10,404 nt of DNA from a bacterium. GTDB lineage: Bacteria > JAMCPX01. The notes beneath the pieces were generated by a model that saw nothing but the letters and a program-made list of their open reading frames with translations, did not search any database and was not told where the DNA came from. Numbering within the stretch: position 1 is the stretch's first letter; the number at the start of each line of letters is the position of its first letter. Below, one piece after another: positions 1 to 7,086 of this stretch. The stretch is from contig JAJYLM010000069.1 of assembly GCA_021787655.1 (NCBI GenBank), positions 1-10,404 on the forward strand, read 5' to 3'. The translations under genes and the position numbers were made by a program.

Positions 1-179
1 TTCACTCTCGCACCCGTGGTCTTCCTCGTGTTCTTTTGCGGTTCTTTTTTCTTCAGTTGTACCCGCGAAACAGCCGTCTTCTTTACCTTGACTGCCGGTT
101 TCTTTTTCCCGGAATTCTTCTGTTTCCCGGTCTTTAAAGGCTTTTCTGTTTTCTTTTTTTTCTTTTTTGGGGCTGCCAT
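1..179 (-). CDS. Lysine-rich protein, N-terminal part only (runs off the left edge)
   Basis: An open frame starts with ATG at 179-177 and is open to the window edge, giving 59 codons. It begins MAAPKKKKKKTEK and has about 21 lysines and 3 arginines in 59 residues, with no hydrophobic stretch, so it is cytosolic and probably nucleic-acid binding or disordered at this end. The start is supported by AAGGAG placed 5 nt upstream. The frame was missed by simple ORF calling because it is truncated. Lysine-rich tails like this occur in front of DksA/TraR-type zinc-finger proteins in Desulfobacterota and Nitrospirota, and also in histone H1-like and ribosome-associated proteins; nothing in the visible part separates these, so I give no function. 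Codons 4-10 contain an A6-G-A8 run that could be prone to slippage. It is on the same strand as the cytochrome gene but 170 nt away. Confidence 0.7.
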   Translation of the reverse strand, partial: MAAPKKKKKKTEKPLKTGKQKNSGKKKPAVKVKKTAVSRVQLKKKEPQKNTRKTTGARV

Positions 180-349
180 ATGAGCTCCTTTTTTTGTAAG
201 TAAAACTTTTATCAGATCAATCATGGATCGTCTTTTCCCTGCACCGTTCTTCGGCGCTTCTTCCGACTTCAAGAAACAATAGTAATACTTGTTTTACAAA
301 AAACAAGCCACCGTCCGTAACAACCATAGTCCGCGCGGATGCCTTTTAC
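180..349 (-). promoter_or_regulatory. Intergenic leader of the lysine-rich gene, with candidate promoter elements
   Basis: These 170 bases lie between the stop of the cytochrome gene and the start of the lysine-rich gene. On the minus strand they hold TTGTTT (306-301) and TACTAT (284-279) separated by 16 nt, a weak sigma-70-like pair. Overlapping this is a sigma-54-like element, TGGCTTGTTTTTTGTA (310-295), with the GG and the second-half G correctly 10 nt apart but GT instead of GC at -12. A perfect 8-bp inverted repeat, CTTGTTTT-N4-AAAACAAG (288-307), overlaps both. I see no convincing rho-independent terminator for the cytochrome gene: no GC-rich stem is followed by a T run on the minus strand. 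Which element is used, if any, is inference. Confidence 0.3.
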
Positions 350-1399
350 TTACTGTCCATGACACGCGACACAGACCTGGTCTTTATGCATGTTGAGGCT
401 TGACCTGAAATCAGCCGGGTGCGGATTGCCCCCGATGCCTCCGACCTTGTGGCACTGGATACAGATCGCATCGGCCCCGCCGCTATGGCATGCGGCGCAG
501 GTGTTGATGTTCTGACGGGCCAGCCTTCCGTGAAACTGCGGCGATGCCGTGTTGAACAGGAAGTCCGTTCCCGCCGGATGCGGCGATGCAGCGCTGGACG
601 AGGTATCAGCAGCGACGCCGTTTCTGATATGGCACTCCCGGCAATTCGATGCTGTATGACAGCGGTAGCACGACATCGGGTCCTGCTGGGCATCTATCGA
701 GTGGACAGCAAGCCAGTCCCCGCGGTGGATGAGCGGCTGCTGCGGAGCCTCGGGATAGCGTATCGCAGGCAGGATCTTTGCGTTGGTGTTGTGGCAATTG
801 GCGCAGAAGGACAACTGGTGGCACTGTTCGCAGGACTGGAGGTCCGTCCGGGCAAGCATGCCATGGTTATGCTTGAAGCCCGCGTTATGCGTAAACCGGG
901 ACAGGCGCTGAATGGGCAGGGAGCTGAGCGAGGTATGGCACTTCGAACAGTGCAGCGTATCATAATCTTTTTGGTGGCACGTCATGCATACCTGCATGGT
1001 CGGCAAGTTCCCGGGTGCCGGCTTTGCTTCAAACGGTATCCTGGTGTGACAGTAGGTGCAGTCATTCTTCACCCGCGGCAGGTGTGCCTCATGGGAGAAC
1101 GTGATGTCCCGCTTCTCGATCGGGAACGGGACGGCCTTGCCGGGGTCGGTGTGGCACATGGTGCACTTGTTCTGAGCATCACTGTGGCACTGGAAGCATA
1201 CATCCATCTTCGGGATATAACTGCCTGCGACCGTCGTCGTGGCCGCGATACCGGCGTGACAGGTGAGACAGTCGATGCCGTTGTCCGTTACATGCAGTTT
1301 ATGCGAAAACACGAGCCGGTCCTTGTCCGACGAAAGCACCTTGTTGCAGGAGAGCGCCGAAAAGGCCAGCAGGAATAGTATGAATACCCATTTCTTCAT
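350..1399 (-). CDS. 13-haem c-type cytochrome, probable outer-membrane lipoprotein
   Basis: The 349-residue protein has 13 CXXCH haem-binding motifs, with first cysteines at residues 44, 68, 79, 114, 138, 151, 190, 199, 244, 253, 301, 313 and 343: one haem per 27 residues. Its N-terminus (MKKWVFILFLLAFSALSC) is a lipoprotein-type signal with the likely lipidated Cys at 18, so it is exported and probably membrane-anchored; the lipobox ALSC is slightly atypical. Residues 31-83 and 101-155 are two copies of a trihaem unit, each starting FSHxxH, resembling cytochrome c7/c3 modules. Three dihaem units and a single haem follow. The likely role is electron transfer across or at the outer membrane. 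The start has GGAGG 4 nt upstream and lies 12 nt after the porin stop, so the two genes are almost certainly co-transcribed. The electron donor, acceptor and exact side of the membrane cannot be told from sequence. Confidence 0.93.
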   Translation of the reverse strand: MKKWVFILFLLAFSALSCNKVLSSDKDRLVFSHKLHVTDNGIDCLTCHAGIAATTTVAGSYIPKMDVCFQCHSDAQNKCTMCHTDPGKAVPFPIEKRDITFSHEAHLPRVKNDCTYCHTRIPFEAKPAPGNLPTMQVCMTCHQKDYDTLHCSKCHTSLSSLPIQRLSRFTHNAGFKHNHGMLARTDLQSCEQCHQLSFCANCHNTNAKILPAIRYPEAPQQPLIHRGDWLAVHSIDAQQDPMSCYRCHTASNCRECHIRNGVAADTSSSAASPHPAGTDFLFNTASPQFHGRLARQNINTCAACHSGGADAICIQCHKVGGIGGNPHPADFRSSLNMHKDQVCVACHGQ

Positions 1400-1411
1400 A
1401 ATGCCTCCAGT

Positions 1412-2728
1412 TTATAAGCTGTATTTTAAACTCAACATAGCAAAGCCGCCGTGACGGACGTACGGCCCGTCAAGCGAATCACCGGACAGGGTGAGTTTCA
1501 GGTTGCGGACCAGCGACTTGCCGACAGCGACATGGCCGGTAATACTGTGACGGTACCCGTTCAGTATCCCGAGATATGATGCATAGATGACATCGATATT
1601 CGCATAGAATCCCATGGCAAAATTCCTGGCCACGTAGACCCTCGTGGTCAGATAATCGGTCGGATTGGAATCGACCTTGTCCAGCTCCAGTCCCGCCGTA
1701 TAGGGAAGTTTGTCATAGTTCAGCCGGGCGCCGTAGCTGTACGAATTGCCATACGAACTGTACATGTACTTTGTTCCTTCGATTGCGAGCGAGAGGTTGT
1801 CGAGGATCCGGTATCCTATGTCACCGTTGATGTTCCGGTACGATTCGGTATTGAACACCCAGAAGATGCTTGTTTTGTCTATCAGGGACGCAGGGTTGAA
1901 CAGTCCATACGCCGCATCGAGAAACAACCTTTTCACAGGGGTCAGTGAGATCTTGAGCGTGCCGTCGTACGCCCGCTTGTCGACCATGTCGTAGTAATAC
2001 CTGCCGAACAGGTAGACCATATTCACCGGCCGTATCCAGCCGTCGACCCCCCACCGTTCCTGTGAAACGGAATCGTTGTTTGCCGCATACATCATGGAGC
2101 CGCCCACGCCGAAATAGGCGTCATTGTAAAACAACCGCCCGCCGGTCGTGACCCCGCCGGGGGTATTGTGGAGTTCCGAATCCACCTCGCTGCCGACGAA
2201 CCCGTCGATGCCGAACCCTCCGAGGTTGTCCACCATCAGTTCCATGCCGTCGTACTGATCGCTGGCAGAGCCGAAATAGCTGTAGATCCTGCCGAGCTTG
2301 ATCCTCAGGGGGAGCTGCTGCGGCGTGTAATTAAGGTATGCATAGGCAAAGTCCGTGTTGGTCCGGTGCGTATACTGACTGGTGAGAAAATCATAGTTCA
2401 GCCATCCGGATGCCTCGATGCTGAGCGTGTGTTTCAGGACAGGATACTTGAAATTCAGGTCTTCATACAGGGGCAGATAGTTGTTCGTCGTGGTGCCGGT
2501 GCCGACCTGGTAGGTGCTCAGGTACGTGCTCGAATTCAGGGAGTACGACGGTGCAGCGGTCGCAGTGGAAGAAGGCAGCGGTGATGGAGCAGGTGCTTCA
2601 GAGGCAACGGGGAGCGACGACGGTACCGGTATCACCGGGACGTCCGGCGTACCGGACTGTGCCGCCATAAGGACTGCGGGACTGAGTACAAGTGCTGACG
2701 ATAGAATAAATAGTTTCAACAGATTCAT
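1412..2728 (-). CDS. Outer-membrane beta-barrel (porin-like) protein, partner of the 13-haem cytochrome
   Basis: The protein has 438 residues from the ATG at 2728. That start is preferred over the longer open frame because AAGGAGGT sits 4 nt upstream and the encoded N-terminus is a clean signal peptide (MNLLKLFILSSALVLSPAVLMAA, cleavage near residue 22-23). Residues 25-60 are a Pro/Ser/Ala/Thr-rich linker. The rest has alternating polar and aromatic residues typical of amphipathic beta strands, and ends in a strand-like segment (GGFAMLSLKYSL). The region LGRIYSYFGSASDQYDG (145-161), followed by GFGIDGFVG (171-179), resembles the GRQ...DG...G-D-FxG pattern of porins found beside multihaem cytochromes in Geobacter-type bacteria (recalled, not searched). 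The roughly 370-residue barrel region suggests about 16-18 strands, smaller than MtrB (about 700 residues). By context it is the barrel part of a porin-cytochrome pair; a general diffusion porin is the alternative. Confidence 0.82.
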   Translation of the reverse strand: MNLLKLFILSSALVLSPAVLMAAQSGTPDVPVIPVPSSLPVASEAPAPSPLPSSTATAAPSYSLNSSTYLSTYQVGTGTTTNNYLPLYEDLNFKYPVLKHTLSIEASGWLNYDFLTSQYTHRTNTDFAYAYLNYTPQQLPLRIKLGRIYSYFGSASDQYDGMELMVDNLGGFGIDGFVGSEVDSELHNTPGGVTTGGRLFYNDAYFGVGGSMMYAANNDSVSQERWGVDGWIRPVNMVYLFGRYYYDMVDKRAYDGTLKISLTPVKRLFLDAAYGLFNPASLIDKTSIFWVFNTESYRNINGDIGYRILDNLSLAIEGTKYMYSSYGNSYSYGARLNYDKLPYTAGLELDKVDSNPTDYLTTRVYVARNFAMGFYANIDVIYASYLGILNGYRHSITGHVAVGKSLVRNLKLTLSGDSLDGPYVRHGGFAMLSLKYSL

Positions 2729-2820
2729 CTTACCTCCTTCTTTTCTCCAAGGTTTCATCCACATCTGTTCATGGTGCATTGGCATTGCATACAGGAATTT
2801 ATTGTATAAATCAAGCATTC
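2729..2820 (-). promoter_or_regulatory. Gap between pilR and the porin gene, weak sigma-70-like promoter
   Basis: This 92-nt gap is the only break larger than 20 nt in the run of minus-strand genes from pilB to the cytochrome. Read on the minus strand, it has TTGATT, a 17-nt spacer and TATGCA (near 2813-2785), and also a TATACAAT stretch just after pilR; neither is close to consensus. The Shine-Dalgarno AAGGAGGT of the porin gene lies at its end. No GC-rich hairpin with a T run is seen, so read-through from the pil operon into the porin-cytochrome pair is possible. Confidence 0.25.
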
Positions 2821-4203
2821 TTAATCTGAAATATCGTATTTTTTTATCCTGTATCTGAGCGAACGCATGGGTATTCCGAGGAGGGTGCATGCCTTTGTCC
2901 TGTCTCCCGAGCATGCCTGCAGGGCGTCCTCTATCAGGCCCTTTTCAATGGTGTTGAGCAGGTTGTCGATGACACCGTTGAACCGGACGGCGATGTCGTC
3001 GAGGGTATACCCGTGGCGTCCGCTCTCCTCTCCCGTGCGCACAAGGTCCGCAGGGAGGGATTCCGGCAGGATCACCGGTGTCGCCTCGATGGCGACCGCC
3101 CGTTCGACGATATTTTCCAGTTCCCGGATATTGCCCGGGTAAAAATGACTCTTGAGAATGTCCATGGTTTCTTTCGAAAAGTCCCGGATGCTCTTCGAAA
3201 ACTCCCGGTTGTATCTGTCCAGAAAATGACGTGCGAGGGGGACAATATCGTCTTTCCTTTCCCGCAACGGCTTCATTTCTATCTGAATGACGTTCAACCG
3301 GTAAAAGAGGTCCTCTCTGAACTTCGCCTCTTTCACCAGCTCCCTGAGGTTTTTGTTGGTTGCAGAAATGATTCTGACATCCACGGGGTACTCGGCGTTG
3401 TCACCGATCGGCTTGATCTTTTTGTCCTGAATGACCCTGAGCAGTTTTACCTGTGTCTGCAGGGGGAGTTCACCGACTTCATCGAGGAAGACAGTCCCGC
3501 CGTCGGCCTCGAGGAACAGTCCTTTTTTATTTTCGACGGCGCCGGTGAACGCACCCCGTTTGTGCCCGAACAGCTCGCTTTCCACGAGGTTTTCGGGAAT
3601 TGCGCCGCAGTTGATGGGTATGAACGGTTTGTCCTTCCTCGTCCCCTGATAATGTATGGCACGGGCAACGAGCTCTTTGCCGGTCCCGGATTCTCCGTAG
3701 AGAAGGACATTGGTCCTGGTATCCTTGACCCGTTCGATAAGGTTAAAGACGTCCTGCATGGCACTGCTGACCCCGATGATGTCCCACTTTCCGTCCGTTA
3801 TCCCGAGCTTCTGTTTCAACAGGATGTTTTCCTGCTCCATCCTCTGGATCTCAAGCGCTCGACGTATCCGGAGGCGGAGGTCATCGTTGTTGAACGGTTT
3901 TGTTATATAGTCGTACGCCCCGAGCTTGATGGCCTCAATCGCCGTTTCGATGGTACCGAAGGCCGTGATCACGATGACCTTGATTCCGGGGTACAGTTCT
4001 TTCGCCTTTTTCAAAAGTTCCAGGCCGTTGATTGCAGGCATCATGAGGTCCGTGATGATGAGATCGAAGATGTTGTCTTTCAGGAGCAGGAGCGCATCTG
4101 CACCGTCCCGGGCACAGGTAACGTTGTACCGCTCCCGTTTCAGGATGAGCTCGAGGAACTCCCGCATGCTTTTATCATCGTCCACAACGAGTATAGTGAT
4201 CAT
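2821..4203 (-). CDS. pilR: PilR-type sigma-54-dependent response regulator
   Basis: This 460-residue protein has the full NtrC-family layout. The receiver domain (1-115) has the acidic pocket D8-D10, phosphoacceptor D52, T80 and K102. The AAA+ domain (about 142-370) has Walker A GESGTGKE (170-177), the sigma-54 contact loop GAFTGA (217-222), Walker B GGTVFLDE (235-242), and arginine-finger and sensor regions. A Fis-type helix-turn-helix lies at about 420-455. It should bind an enhancer, hydrolyse ATP and open sigma-54 promoters when phosphorylated. It follows pilS with an 18-nt gap that includes AAAGGT, which identifies it as PilR, normally the activator of the major pilin gene pilA. No pilA follows here, so its target lies elsewhere or differs. 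All key residues are intact. Family membership is near certain; the PilR name depends on context. Confidence 0.93.
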   Translation of the reverse strand: MITILVVDDDKSMREFLELILKRERYNVTCARDGADALLLLKDNIFDLIITDLMMPAINGLELLKKAKELYPGIKVIVITAFGTIETAIEAIKLGAYDYITKPFNNDDLRLRIRRALEIQRMEQENILLKQKLGITDGKWDIIGVSSAMQDVFNLIERVKDTRTNVLLYGESGTGKELVARAIHYQGTRKDKPFIPINCGAIPENLVESELFGHKRGAFTGAVENKKGLFLEADGGTVFLDEVGELPLQTQVKLLRVIQDKKIKPIGDNAEYPVDVRIISATNKNLRELVKEAKFREDLFYRLNVIQIEMKPLRERKDDIVPLARHFLDRYNREFSKSIRDFSKETMDILKSHFYPGNIRELENIVERAVAIEATPVILPESLPADLVRTGEESGRHGYTLDDIAVRFNGVIDNLLNTIEKGLIEDALQACSGDRTKACTLLGIPMRSLRYRIKKYDISD

Positions 4204-4221
4204 ACCGTACCTTTCCCGTCG

Positions 4222-5862
4222 TTACAGCGGCAGTTCAATGGACACGATCGTCCCCTTGTTCTTTATACTTTCCACGCGGAGGGTGCCGTTGTGCTGCTCC
4301 ACGATGGACTGCACCACAGGAAGACCGAGCCCTGTACCTCCCGGGTTCTTTGTCCAGAACGGTTCCAACGATAGCTTCACCTCATTCTCCTCCATACCTT
4401 CGCCTGTGTCACTCACCGAGATCAGCGCGGTCGTGTTCCTGAGGGAGCACTCGACCGAGATCGAGCCTTGCTCCTTTATTGCATGCATAGCATTGAGGAT
4501 AAGATTGAGCAACACCTGCTTGAGTTTCAGCTGGTCTGCACGGATGATGACCGTGTCTTCGACAGACGTCTTCAGGACGATCGAAGGGTTGAAGTCGTCC
4601 CTCCGGGAAACGTTCTCGAACACGTCGTCGATGATCCGGCGTACCGCAACGCCGTCCTGAATGTTGGTCACGGGCCTGGCCATGGAGAGAAACTCGGTCA
4701 CCAGGTTGTTGATCCGTGCGACCTCCCGGGATATGAGCTCAAGGGGTTTGTCGAATTCGGTCCTGCCCCTCAGGTCCTCGATGAGGAGCTGGACAGCTCC
4801 GCTGATCGATGCGAGCGGATTGCGTATCTCATGGGCAACGCTGGCGGCAAGCCGGCCTGCTGTCGCAAGGATATCGGCACGTTTCAGTTTTGCTTCCATC
4901 TTTTTCATCTCGGTCAGGTCCTGAAACGCGATGACAGCACCGATGTCCCTCCCGCTCTCGTCGTGCAGGTGCGACATCGTGTAACCGACCTGGATGGTAC
5001 CGCGGTCTTTCTTCCTGACCATGATTTCGTTCCTCCGTGAAGAGGGAGACGGGAGGCTGATCCCGGGCATCAGGTCCTGGATCTGGTTCCCGATTATCTC
5101 GCCGGGCCTGAAGCCGGTTATCCGGGTCGCCGCCGGATTGACGGTGTTGATGGTCAGATGTTCGTCGAGCGTAATGAGACCGGAGTCTATGCTGTTGATA
5201 ATAATCGAATGCAGGTTTGTCAGCTGCCGGAGGTCGATACTGCTGATCGACAGCGCACGCTTTGCCTTGAGGAGGCTGGTCCCGAGAAACGCACTCAGCA
5301 CACCGACAATAAAGGCTGTGGAGATATAGGTGAGAAGGTTCAGGAATACCTCCCTCACCAGGTGCGGTGCTTCCGAGGGGGGGATAAAGCCGGGGACAAG
5401 CCTGTAAAACTGGACGTCCACAAGCACGCCGTACAGAATAGCGGAAGCGGATGCAAAGATAAGCCCGCCCTTTTTGGACAACAGGAAACCGCCCTCGATG
5501 GCCACGAACAGGTACAGGAAGGTATAGATGCTGTCGATGCCGCCGGTCGCTATGACGAGTGCAGAGACAAACACGGTGTCCCATGCGGTTGCAACGTACG
5601 CGATGCTGATAAGGTTCTTATGCCTTCTCAGCATCGTCAGTTCGGCGAAGCTGAGAAGATAAAAGACGATGACAAGGATAATAAGCGGGGACAGCCAGGG
5701 CGCTCTCTGGAATATTACCTTGTGCTCATACGCCAGCGCTGCGCCGCCGATGAGGATCGTTACGAGGCCTATCCGCAGCCACGTTGACCATACCAGCCTG
5801 CTGAAGAGCTCCTGATGTTCTACCGGGGCGGCGTCCGGTACCTGGTGCGGATCATGTCTCAT
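4222..5862 (-). CDS. pilS: PilS-type membrane sensor histidine kinase
   Basis: This 546-residue protein has about six hydrophobic membrane segments in residues 30-198, as in PilS of Pseudomonas. A PAS domain follows (about 215-315), then a HisKA dimerisation domain with the H-box AHEIRNPL (phosphorylated His344), and a HATPase_c domain with N-box LLNLILNAMHA (451-461), G1 DTGEGM (485-490), an F-box around FWTK (502-505) and G2 GGTGLGL (508-514). It should autophosphorylate and pass the phosphate to D52 of PilR; in the known system it senses pilin in the membrane. I choose the ATG at 5862, whose first base is the last base of the pilC stop codon (TGATG on the minus strand), so translation is probably coupled. 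A TTG one codon earlier is possible. There is no strong Shine-Dalgarno, consistent with coupling. Confidence 0.93.
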   Translation of the reverse strand: MRHDPHQVPDAAPVEHQELFSRLVWSTWLRIGLVTILIGGAALAYEHKVIFQRAPWLSPLIILVIVFYLLSFAELTMLRRHKNLISIAYVATAWDTVFVSALVIATGGIDSIYTFLYLFVAIEGGFLLSKKGGLIFASASAILYGVLVDVQFYRLVPGFIPPSEAPHLVREVFLNLLTYISTAFIVGVLSAFLGTSLLKAKRALSISSIDLRQLTNLHSIIINSIDSGLITLDEHLTINTVNPAATRITGFRPGEIIGNQIQDLMPGISLPSPSSRRNEIMVRKKDRGTIQVGYTMSHLHDESGRDIGAVIAFQDLTEMKKMEAKLKRADILATAGRLAASVAHEIRNPLASISGAVQLLIEDLRGRTEFDKPLELISREVARINNLVTEFLSMARPVTNIQDGVAVRRIIDDVFENVSRRDDFNPSIVLKTSVEDTVIIRADQLKLKQVLLNLILNAMHAIKEQGSISVECSLRNTTALISVSDTGEGMEENEVKLSLEPFWTKNPGGTGLGLPVVQSIVEQHNGTLRVESIKNKGTIVSIELPL

Positions 5863-7073
5863 CAATGGATAGTACTTGCGATCTTGAAGATCGGCAGATA
5901 CATCGCTACGACAAGGCCTCCGATGATGACACCGAGAAACACGATCAAAAGGGGCTCGATCAATGACGTCATTGCGGCAACCGCAGTGTCGACCTCTTCA
6001 TCGTAGAAATCAGCAATTTTCGAAAGCATGGCGTCCATGTTACCGGTGGCTTCGCCGACGGATATCATCTGGACGACCATGCCCGGGAATACCTTGGTCT
6101 CTGCAAGTGGCTCGGCAATGGTTTTTCCGGCTGCGATACTTTCCCGTGCCTTCATAATGGCGTTTTCAACGACCACATTCCCGGACGTCCGTGCAACGAT
6201 CTCGAGTCCATCCATGATGGGAACGCCGCTCGATATCATCGTTGAAAGTGTTCTGGTAAACCGCGCGACAGCATTCTTCCGGATGATATCGCCGAACACC
6301 GGCATCTTCAGCAGCAGCGTGTCGATGACAAGCTGTCCGTTCTTTGTCCTGTAGTACGAACGGACAGCCGCAATGATGACCACGATACCGATAATGATGA
6401 AGATAATATAGTGTTTCAGGAAATTGCTGAGGTCCATGACAAACTGGGTCGGTGCAGGCAGTGCAGCACCAATATCTGAGAACATCTTGGCGAATACCGG
6501 GATGACGAACAGCAGGAGGATGGCAACTGCACCTGCAGCGACGGACAACACGACGATCGGGTAGATCATGGCGCCCTTGACCCGGCCTTTGAGCTTCTCC
6601 GCCTTTTCTATGTAGGTCGCCAGACGGCTGAGGATCGCGTCGAGCATACCGCCGACCTCGCCGGCTGCCACAAGGTTCGTATACAGGGAATCGAACGTGT
6701 CAGGGTGTTTCTTTAACGCTGCTGCAAAGGTCGATCCGCCTTCGATGGAAGACTTGATGTCCTTGATGGTTTTCTGGAAGGTCTTGTTCGGCTGCTGGCC
6801 GCCCAGGATATCGAGACACTGGACAAGCGGAAGTCCGGCTTCGATCATGGTTGCAAACTGACGGGTGAAAACCGACAGGTCCTTTCCCTTGACCTTCTCC
6901 TTGAAGATATTGAGAAATGAGAGGTCTATGGCTGCTTTCTTTTCTTTGATATTGATTGGCCTGATGTCCTGCTGTCGCAGCAGGGCTATCACTGCGGATT
7001 CATTCTGCGCGTCAACGCTGCCCTTGATGACCTCGCCCGTTTTTTTCATACCTTCCCATGTAAAAACAGCCAT
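5862..7073 (-). CDS. pilC: Type IV pilus inner-membrane platform protein PilC
   Basis: The protein has 403 residues, the normal length for PilC/GspF. It has the two repeated T2SSF cytoplasmic domains (about 67-192 and 270-392), each followed or flanked by membrane helices (about 170-195, 222-238 and 371-392). The motifs FTRQFATMIEAGLPL (69-83) and its second-copy counterpart FTRTLSTMISSGVPI (272-286) show the internal duplication. LPAPTQ (205-210), before the middle helix, is also typical of the family. PilC sits in the inner membrane and couples the PilB and PilT ATPases to pilin insertion and removal. The start has GGAGGT 5 nt upstream, 13 nt after the pilT stop. The adjacent motor ATPases and PilS/PilR favour the pilus role over a type II secretion GspF. 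Nothing is truncated. Confidence 0.96.
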   Translation of the reverse strand: MAVFTWEGMKKTGEVIKGSVDAQNESAVIALLRQQDIRPINIKEKKAAIDLSFLNIFKEKVKGKDLSVFTRQFATMIEAGLPLVQCLDILGGQQPNKTFQKTIKDIKSSIEGGSTFAAALKKHPDTFDSLYTNLVAAGEVGGMLDAILSRLATYIEKAEKLKGRVKGAMIYPIVVLSVAAGAVAILLLFVIPVFAKMFSDIGAALPAPTQFVMDLSNFLKHYIIFIIIGIVVIIAAVRSYYRTKNGQLVIDTLLLKMPVFGDIIRKNAVARFTRTLSTMISSGVPIMDGLEIVARTSGNVVVENAIMKARESIAAGKTIAEPLAETKVFPGMVVQMISVGEATGNMDAMLSKIADFYDEEVDTAVAAMTSLIEPLLIVFLGVIIGGLVVAMYLPIFKIASTIH

Positions 7074-7086
7074 TGTTTACCTCCGG

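Noticed and set aside
288..307. Inverted repeat as a rho-independent terminator of the cytochrome gene
   Set aside because: The stem is AT-rich and no T run follows it on the minus strand.
419..1378. 319-codon plus-strand open frame opposite the cytochrome gene
   Set aside because: The minus strand encodes 13 CXXCH motifs and a signal peptide; the plus frame has neither motif nor start signal.
2740..2762. Sigma-54-like TGG...TTGG element before the porin gene
   Set aside because: The -12 dinucleotide is GG instead of GC, and the implied transcript start would fall inside or after the Shine-Dalgarno of the porin gene.
2729..2914. 62-residue N-terminal extension of the porin frame overlapping the end of pilR
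   Set aside because: The internal ATG at 2728 has AAGGAGGT and starts a clean signal peptide; the extension is hydrophilic and overlaps pilR.
3013..4374. 453-codon plus-strand open frame opposite pilR and the end of pilS
   Set aside because: It is antisense to intact genes, has no recognisable motif or Shine-Dalgarno, and is explained by the codon bias of the real genes.
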